Shown piece after piece: positions 1-9,100 of a DNA stretch of 62,000 nucleotides. The position numbers were made by a program, and so were the translations under genes. The DNA comes from Owenia fusiformis (lineage: Eukaryota > Annelida > Polychaeta > Sabellida > Oweniidae): NCBI GenBank assembly GCA_903813345.2, contig CAIIXF020000010.1:921169-983168 (forward strand), written 5' to 3'. The notes under the pieces are model-generated. The model was not told where the DNA came from, made no database searches, and saw only the letters and a list, made by a program, of their open reading frames with translations. Numbering within the stretch: the stretch's first letter is position 1; the number at the start of each line of letters is the position of its first letter.

Positions 1-48
1 CCAGTGGACGCATTTGCGTACTTTGCGTAAACGACGCTACGCCACTGT
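1..48. repeat. end of a repeat element cut by the window edge
   Basis: The first 48 bases start with CCAGTGG and end with CCACTG, so they can fold back on themselves. They are rich in TGCGTA/ACGC words unlike the AT-rich intron that follows. This looks like the terminal part of a foldback or TIR element inside the hexosaminidase intron, but most of any such element lies outside the window. Inference only. Confidence 0.25.
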
Positions 49-137
49 GTACAATTGTAAAATAAAATATGTATTATTGCCAATTTCGACATAATATGAG
101 TTCACTTTCAAAAACATTTCAAAAATTATTTTTCCAG

Positions 138-3100
138 ACACATTGTCTGTTGATGCCACAGGAGCAGCTCTTACCTCCACTACGATCTGGGGCGCTTTGA
201 GGGGATTGGAAACCTTCAGTCAGATTGTCTATCAGACTGCACAAGGAACAGTAAGACAAGCTACATCATTGTTATGAAAGTTCAGTGAACAAAAATAATA
301 TTACAGAATGATACAGAAGTAAGATCAAAGATGTTTCCATTGAATTATAATGATTCAATCTTCCTGAAAATAGGTACAGATGATCTAAAATTATTACTGA
401 TTTAAAATAACAAGAATAAAAATCCAACTGTTTGATTGGTTAAAATTACAGTAACTATTGTAACCAAATGTGACATCACCTGGAGCAAGCAAGGTGTATA
501 TTCATACAGCAGTGTGTGTATACTGTTATACTGTGGCAGTATTTAAGTTTGGTTCTTGTTAAATATGAAAAGATTGTATTCTTCTGATTTCAGTTCCAAG
601 TGAACAGTACCATGATTGATGATGCACCAAGGTTCTCCCATAGAGGGATCCTACTGGACACTTCCAGACATTTCCTCTCAGTCAACGTCATCAAGGAACA
701 TATTGTACGTAGCATTCCTGGTCAATGCCTCTCATACAAATCTCCAGCACCAGGGGCTATTAATATTACTTTTAAAAGAACCTTAATTCTTCATATTATT
801 AATAGGATTCATGTTAAGTTTATTAGTCCGAGAACAAACAGTTTATATGCAATATTACTAATTCCAACATGACTGAATTCCAGCCTTCTATAAACTGTGA
901 ACAACGTCAATATTTCAACTGGGTTATATTAGTGAACAATACCCCTAGTAATACGAGTAATTTGTGACATCATAATGGTGGTCCGTACTCGACCATAATG
1001 AATATTCTGAAACATTTTGTTGAGTTTTCATGTTCGAATCGTAATATAGACCTCAGAGCAGGTGTAATATCATTAAATACACCCCTTAGGGCTAGGCACA
1101 AAGCTTTTGAACCCTTCACTCCCTTTGGTCGTTCGGGGTACAGAAAATGTTTGTGCCCAGCCCTGCGGGGTGTATTCGACAATATTACCCCCGCTTTTTG
1201 GTCTATATTTCTTAAATCAAGAATCTTTGAACAACCCTTGTTCACATTATTGATGCCTTTTTAACTATGGTTGTAGGAAGCAATGGCCCAGAACAAATTC
1301 AATGTGTTCCACTGGCACATAGTTGATGACAATTCATTCCCGTATGAGAGCCCCCGCTTCCCAGACTTGAGTGCCAAGGTAATCTTTTAGTGAAATACGA
1401 GTGTAGAAAATAGTAGTTGCAACATCTGAAGATGATTATTTATGTAATTAAAGGTGCTATGTAAAGTTCAAACCACTTTGGCTTATTACTATATTATTAT
1501 TATTACTATATTGTAGTCTTGTCCAACATTGTCAAAAAATTATTTCGAAAAATTTCTTTTAGGATAACATTTAAGTCATAGCAAAATAAGCAAGAAATCA
1601 ATAATTGACTTTACAGAAATATTCAAAACATGATAAATAATACTTTTCAAATCGTCTATGCCAATGCACACAAAAAATGTCTCAATCAATTTTTAAAGTT
1701 GTAAATAAGAATTTGATATTTTTAAACTTTGCACGGGGATTTTAAGAGTATTCCACTGACTATTTTTTTCTAGGGTGCGTATGATCCATTCACTCATGTG
1801 TACAGCCAGGCTGATATTGCAGACATCATAGAGTTCTCAAGACTGAGGGGTATTAGAGTCATTCCAGAATTCGACACTCCAGGTATTTTTTCGATAGTCA
1901 AAATCTGTCCCAATTATGTCACACTTTGGCATGTGCCACATGATATAATAACATGATATCTGACCAGAGGGCGCCCCAGGGGATTGACTAACTGACGAGC
2001 TAGCATAGTGTAACAAGCCAGATAAAGAATTTGAAAGAAAGTGCGCTAAACTCAATGCCCCGTGTGGGAATCGAACCTAGGACCCTTGGACCCAAAGTCT
2101 TATGCTCTACCGACTGAGCTATAAAGGCTTAAGCCAGTACAGCTGGACTGTAGTAGCAACTTGCTATCAAGGGTCGTTACAGCATGATAATGTGCCACAT
2201 GATTATACATGATATCTCATACTTGTTGATAAGCCATTTTTAAAACAATATTGGCTAACTCTGTACATGCAATTCAATTCAGATTCAAATGAAGTAAACA
2301 TACCCCTCAAATAACCCAAAATATCATATTTGTGTATTACAGGCCACACCCAATCCTGGGGTAAAGGGCAGCCAGGTCTTCTTACTCCATGTTACAAAGA
2401 CTCAAAGACTCCTTCAGGGTCATATGGCCCAATTGACCCCACCAACAATGCCACCTATGATTTCCTTAAAGATCTTCTGACAGAGCTTTTCAAGGTGTTC
2501 CCAGACAAGTACATACATCTAGGAGGAGATGAGGTCTCTTTCACATGCTGGTAAGTGCCTATACTGTCTGCATTTTACTTAACACAGTTACTTGCCAGGC
2601 CCGTAGCCAGGGGGGGTTCGCAGGGTTCAGGCGAACCCCCCCTGGCCAAAAATTCTTGCAAAATCATGCAGTTTTTCACCATTTTGAGCACTTTTCAAGT
2701 GATTTTAGCCATATTTGGGCCAAAATTGTCAAATGTGAACACCCCCTGGAAATTTTTGGAAACTGAACCCCCCTTGGCAAATCCTGGCTACGGGCCTGCT
2801 TGCATTCAGACATTAGTGTGTCTCTTGGCTTTGCAGAAATGCTATCATTTTGTAGAGTTGTCTTTTGAAGTATTTTTGAATCTTCCAGTTCCAAAAATAA
2901 TCCAAAAGTTCTTCAAATTTGACACTTTAAAGATTTTGCATTATACAGATGGACAATCACTTTCCTAGATTGTTGTCCTTTTAACACCATGTGTCACCCC
3001 GTAGGATAATTATTATTTGATTGTATTTCTGCAAGATTGTTATCACCCTCTAGTGTACACTCTGTAGGAATACTATCACTCAATTCAAAAATGATTTTTG

Positions 3101-6100
3101 AAGTGTTGCATCTATCTATCTTGTAGTAAAGAATTTGAAAAATAATGAAAGATGTCTGTCTTGATTTTAATCAGTTCTACACATTTCCAAGTATTAAATT
3201 ATATTTATAGGGCTAGCAATCCCAATATAGCAACTTTTATGACTAAGATGGGATTTGGGAAAGACTTCTCCAAACTGGAACAATATTATGAACAAAAGTA
3301 AGTGTAATTACTTAATATGCCAACATTTTTATTTAATGAATTTGATCATATGAAAACCATTGTTTTGCAAATTAAATTGTTTAATTCCAAAACTACTGAC
3401 ACTGAGATGGACACGGGCAAAAAGTGTTCAGATTAGCAGGTGTTTTTCCCATTTCAAGGTTTCATAAAGTGTGAGTTAATGGGAAATTACAAAATTTTGA
3501 CAGAGAAAAAGTGAGAAAGAATTAGAAAGCTGATGAGATATACAGGTGCTACTGTACTTGGAATTTTGAAATGTTTAATAGATTTCATCTTAATTAGTTA
3601 TTAATTGAATTTTGAACAAAGTCATTTGCTTTACAAGAAATTAGATTAGTCTACTTTCTCAAAATTCTTTTTCTACTTAAATAAGCTCATTCAGGTCACA
3701 TTCAAACACCCATGAAAGCAACATTCCGGATAAAACCATAAAATATTTTTTTGTTGTCAGATGTTAATCTAGTGGATGATGCTGTGTCGGGTTCTGACAT
3801 TGGATATGTGACAATTTGCTATAATAGACTTATAATCACTTGTTTTAATTCCAGCTTGCTAAACCTAATCGCAGGTTTAAAAACGGGGAATGAGTACATC
3901 ATCTGGCAGGAAGTCATTGACAATGGCTGTACAGTGAGTTGCTGTTTGATTTTGTGAATATATGTGTTTTTGCCATGTATTTTCATTTGAAATAGATGTC
4001 TGCTCCAAAAAGCTTATTCCTTGAAAAAGTTGATGGTTCACTTTTTTGATGTTCTCGTGTCAGTGAGCATGAGATCAAAGTAGAATAAATCTTGATTTTC
4101 ATCATTGAGAAATTGAAAATACATCATACTGAGCTTTAACACTGGGAATATTCTGTTTTTTATCTCACCACCAGAAGTGGTGACATATTGTTATAGTCTC
4201 CAACTTTTTTGTGGACGTTGCTCGGTGGTAATCATTCAGCGTTTTGTGGTTGGCAATTGGTGGTTAGCATCTGTAACAAATGACAGATGATTTCAGCAAT
4301 TTCAACAAATGAGATCTTTGACAACCCTCACATTTTCATTAATTGCATTCTAGGTGAAACCTGACACAGTGGTTCAAGTGTGGAAAGGTGGTTACCAGGC
4401 AGATATGAACAAAGTTACAAAACTTGGCTACCATACAATACTATCCTCCCCATGGTATCTCAACTACATATCATATGGAGCAGATTGGCCAAAGTACTAT
4501 GCCATTGAACCTTTAGATTTTAATGGTAAGAATATCCTGTTTCCATCCTGTCCTGTATCACTTCAATGATTCAGAGATTTATAAGTTAAAGATGGAATAG
4601 CGGTAAATCACACTGAACGAAAACGTTGTTTATCATATAAATCACAATATTCCTTCCTTATAGGTACAGCTGCCCAAGAAGCACTTGTGATTGGTGGAGA
4701 GGCTTGTATGTGGGGAGAGTATGTAGATCATATATTATCACAATATTCCTTCCTTATAGGTACAGCTGCTCAAGAAGCACTTGTGATTGGTGGAGAGGCT
4801 TGTATGTGGGGAGAGTATGTAGATGATACAAACCTCATTGCAAGAATGTGGTGAGTTAAGCTTTATATAAGGTAGACTTGAATATTGTATCCTTCATATA
4901 TACATATATCCTTTCACACATGATTTTAAGTAAACAGAACGTGTGTACAGCAAAACTTGTGCAAGTGGAACACCTCTAAAAAGTGTTCCACCTTGGAGGT
5001 GTTCACAGTGTTCCACTTGGAAGGTGTTCAATTTACAGAGATTCATAACCATCAACATTAATTGGGACTATGAAGTGTTCAATTTATTGAGGGGTTACAG
5101 AGGTGTTCCACTTGACTGGTTCTACTGATTTTTTATTCATATTACAGTACAGAATATACATGTACGAGGGAAGATCCAAAAGTTTCCGGCCTAACATAGT
5201 TCTAGTTGATGGATTTTCAAAATGATAGTGTCATTTTTGGCTCACACAGTGAGCCTATGGGATTGACCAGGCGTCCGTCCGTCCGTTGGTCCGTCCGTCC
5301 GTTGGTCCGTCCGTCCGTCCGTCAACATTGGCCGCACAAATTAAAACTGCTATTCGAATTGAGTCATTTCCACATTCATTTTATGCATATCCATAATGCC
5401 TATTTGACCTATCATCGCCATTTCCCAAGTTCGCCCGGTTTCCAAGAAATTGCGGATTTTGACGTCAAAAAGTCAAATTTTCTGTAAATACTAGACACTT
5501 TGTTGAAGTAGAACTTTCAAATAACTTTTTGTAGTTGGTGTATATGCAACTTATGTCCTCTGAAGATTTCAAAGCTCTTGGAATTACGGTTTTTGGTGTT
5601 TACTCTATAAAATTTGAAAAAAAGTAGGACTTAGTCATTTTCAGGAAACTTTCTCATGTATAAAGTCAATGGCAGGTTTTGTGATTGACAAGATTCTTAA
5701 AGTTTGCCTTATACTTGATCATTTCCTGCAATAAATTACATCATTAACAGATTTAAGCATTCCCTACATATTTCTCATTATATGTCAGCATCAAATTTTT
5801 ACTGTTTTTGAGATATTTGACGTCAAAAAACAGTAAAAATAAGTTGTTTTTCAACTTGCTTCAATTTGACCAAATTTTTTTTAAAAATCATCTACAAGTT
5901 GCCAGAAGTTCAAATCTGACATTAGTTTTAGGATTTGACCTTTACTTGACCGTCAGTGACCTTCGAAAGGTAAAAAAAGTTGATTTTTCAAATTGATTTT
6001 TGGATGTAAATTTTGGTCAGCTTAATCACAAAAGACCTTACTGAGCTCTGAATAAGTAAAATTTTCAAGGTCAAAGGTCATCAAACTAGGTCACACAACT

Positions 6101-9100
6101 ATGCTATCTAAGTTTCTCAAAGTTCGAGACTACAGGATTTGACTTTTACTTGACCGTCAGTGACCTTCGAAAGGTAAAAAAAAGTTGATTTTTCAAATTG
6201 ATTTTTGGATGTAAATTTTGGTCAGCTTAATCACAAAAGACCTTACTGAGCTCTGAATAAGTAAAATTTTCAAGGTCAAAGGTCATCAAACTAGGTCACA
6301 CAACTATGCTATCTAAGTTTCTCAAAGTTCGAGACTACAAATCCAAATCAATATTTTTGTTTGAAAGTCAGGATATAAATTCCTCTGAAGGTTCCAAACT
6401 GTGTGAGCATAGGACTGTGGGTCCTTCATTCAATGTAGTCTCCCTGTACTTCGATGCACTTGGCCCATCTTCTTGGCAGCATCTCAAGTCCAGTTCTGAA
6501 GAAATCAGGAGCATGACCCTCTAACCACTGGTTAACAGCTATCTTGACCTCATTATCATCATCAAAGCGTTGTCCTCGTAGAGATTTTTTGAGTTTCCCA
6601 AATAGGTGATAGTCACTGGGTGCTTGATCTGGAGAATAGGGTGCGTGCGATAATAATTCCAGATGGCATTCTTCCGCTGCATCACGAGCAACTTGGCTTG
6701 TGTGAACAGGTGCATTGTCCTGTTGATGCAAAACTCCAAGACGGACTTTGTGTGGCCTGGTTTCATCAAGTTTAGCTTTTAAAGTACGTGTAACAACCGG
6801 GGTCACACTCGCCTAGCCTGACGTTACATAAAATAAGAGATGTTACAAATATACTTGAAATTTCTGTGGTAGCGTATATGTGGCCTTGACTAGGGAGTGT
6901 GTTGGTTGTTATGAATTTTAATCTGCTCTACTGACAACTAACTGTCACACCGATCTCAATAATAACATAAAATATGATTTGAATTAAAATATATATATTA
7001 TGTAACCAACTAAAAGTATGAAATATGTACAATGAGTTTTTACAATGAAACTAAGGTCTTTCAGATGGTATATCAAACAAGATACTGTAAATACCTAACA
7101 AAACAGTTTTCAATCTTATTACCAATCTGACTTTATATAATACACACAACTACTACATGTAGATGCTCCACAACACTAGTGCCACCTTTTAACAAATATT
7201 CAAACTGATAAAAGTACACACATGGCTATGAATATCTATCTTCCACTAAAACCTTGCAAAATTAGTATGCTACCCTAAGCTGGTAATATTCACAGAACAA
7301 AATGAGACATAATTCTAAACATATCTGATTGGAATCAACGATAGCAAATGATGTAGAATCTAAAAGTTTGCGAAACTAGGTCACTTGACTTAGCCGTCTA
7401 TCTCTGTTCAATACTAACTTCCTTACCCTATTTAACTTGATCTATCTTATCCTAGGCCATTTACTGTTAACAGAATCATATCCTATCCTATCTTAGGACC
7501 TTAAGTCCTACATTTAAGACGATTAAAATCCGCACAATATAAAAATGACAATCTCATAAATTCTCCATGTGCGCCTCTTAACGCTTTTATAAGACGTGCT
7601 CTGATTGGCTAATCTAAACTAGGCTGAAGTTTTTGGCACCAAATTCAAAAGTTATAAAAAGTTTAAATGACCTTTAAACCTTACAATAAAGTGAAATACA
7701 AATATTTACATTAACAGCTATATGATATAATTAAACTGGGCATGAAATACAAAAAGTAACAACCCAGGGTTGTTACACTGCCCCCTCCTTTGAAAAAGAA
7801 ATCGTCCTCGATTTACGCTTGAACAAAAGTATAAAATGGCTACATAGAGGACTTAATACATATATCATGTGGCACAATACTTATATATGAGCCACAAAGC
7901 TCAGTGAAAATTACATAAGACACAATGTCTCAAAACAAAGTAGCAGTATAAAATGTTTTACACAAATGCTGTGTGACATATCAAAAATCAACATACCATC
8001 AGATTATATTAAAGTAGCAACTGTACAGGTTAACCTGTACTTTACAGGTACAAAAGATACAAAATATATGCAAAATGCTGGATCACTACATTGTCAAAGA
8101 TTAACAGTCTCTGAGCTCAGTCTCTGGCTGAATTGTCACTGATGTAGATGTCCTCTTCATAATGTTAATATATGGTACAGCGACAGTTATTAAAGTAAGT
8201 TTCATCCCAAAGATGGAAGGCGTGCACTCCTTCCAATACCAGACCAGCTGATAGATCATCGGTCAAAAACGCAATACTGTCTAAGTGTAGATGTCACATA
8301 CAGGTACAGTATATACACTATGATGATTGATGACATGAGCTGAGAAAGAAGATGATGCACAGATTGATGATCCATATTGTTGAAATTATTCAGCTACATA
8401 TATTTATATGGGCAGTGTAATCAACATACACTTGCCTTCACATGTTATCACTAATGGTTACGCAATCCAATGGCGAGATAAAGCACATTTTCGGGATTTT
8501 CAGCATAATCCACGATGACTTCGATTTAGTAGTTATGTCAGAATGCTAGTCACAGGAACACGTTTAAACGGACAGTTCCTATATATATGTGTAGCTGAAG
8601 CACAGTTGTAGCATAAGTGTTTCTTACGTTTATATGAATGGGATCTATCTTTACAGTTCACGTTATAGTCAGGTACATGTAATATACGGTTATCATCAAT
8701 ATTTGATTGTTCATTCTTAGCAGAAGGGGTCCTTTTAATGGCTTTGTTTAAAGCTGGCGGATTCCTCTTTGAATTAACTCTCCCTCTGGTAACATGTTGC
8801 ACTTTGTCATTGTCATTTTTCATGTGTTTGTAGCTTACTGCAGCATTACATTGCGAAGAATGTTCAGTTTCGATTTCACTGTCAGAAATAACAGGCATTT
8901 GTTCCATGGTTTCTTTAATTATGAAATGACTTTCATATTGTAGCCCAGTTGTTAGGGCTTCCTCAATATTCTCAGGGTTTTTAGAGCAGATACTCCAGCT
9001 TAAGTCAATATCATTAATTGCATCAATAAATGTTTGCACAGCAATAATATCTCTGTATTGATTGTCCCCAAATGCTCCTCTGGATAAGCGTTTGATATCA

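Noticed and set aside
2057-2128. tRNA gene
   Set aside because: A and B boxes are present but the anticodon stem does not pair, and it is embedded in a longer repeat, so a SINE head is more likely.
4664-4736. Upstream duplicated exon as a separate exon
   Set aside because: It has no donor site of its own; it can only be used as an extension of the exon ending at 4850.
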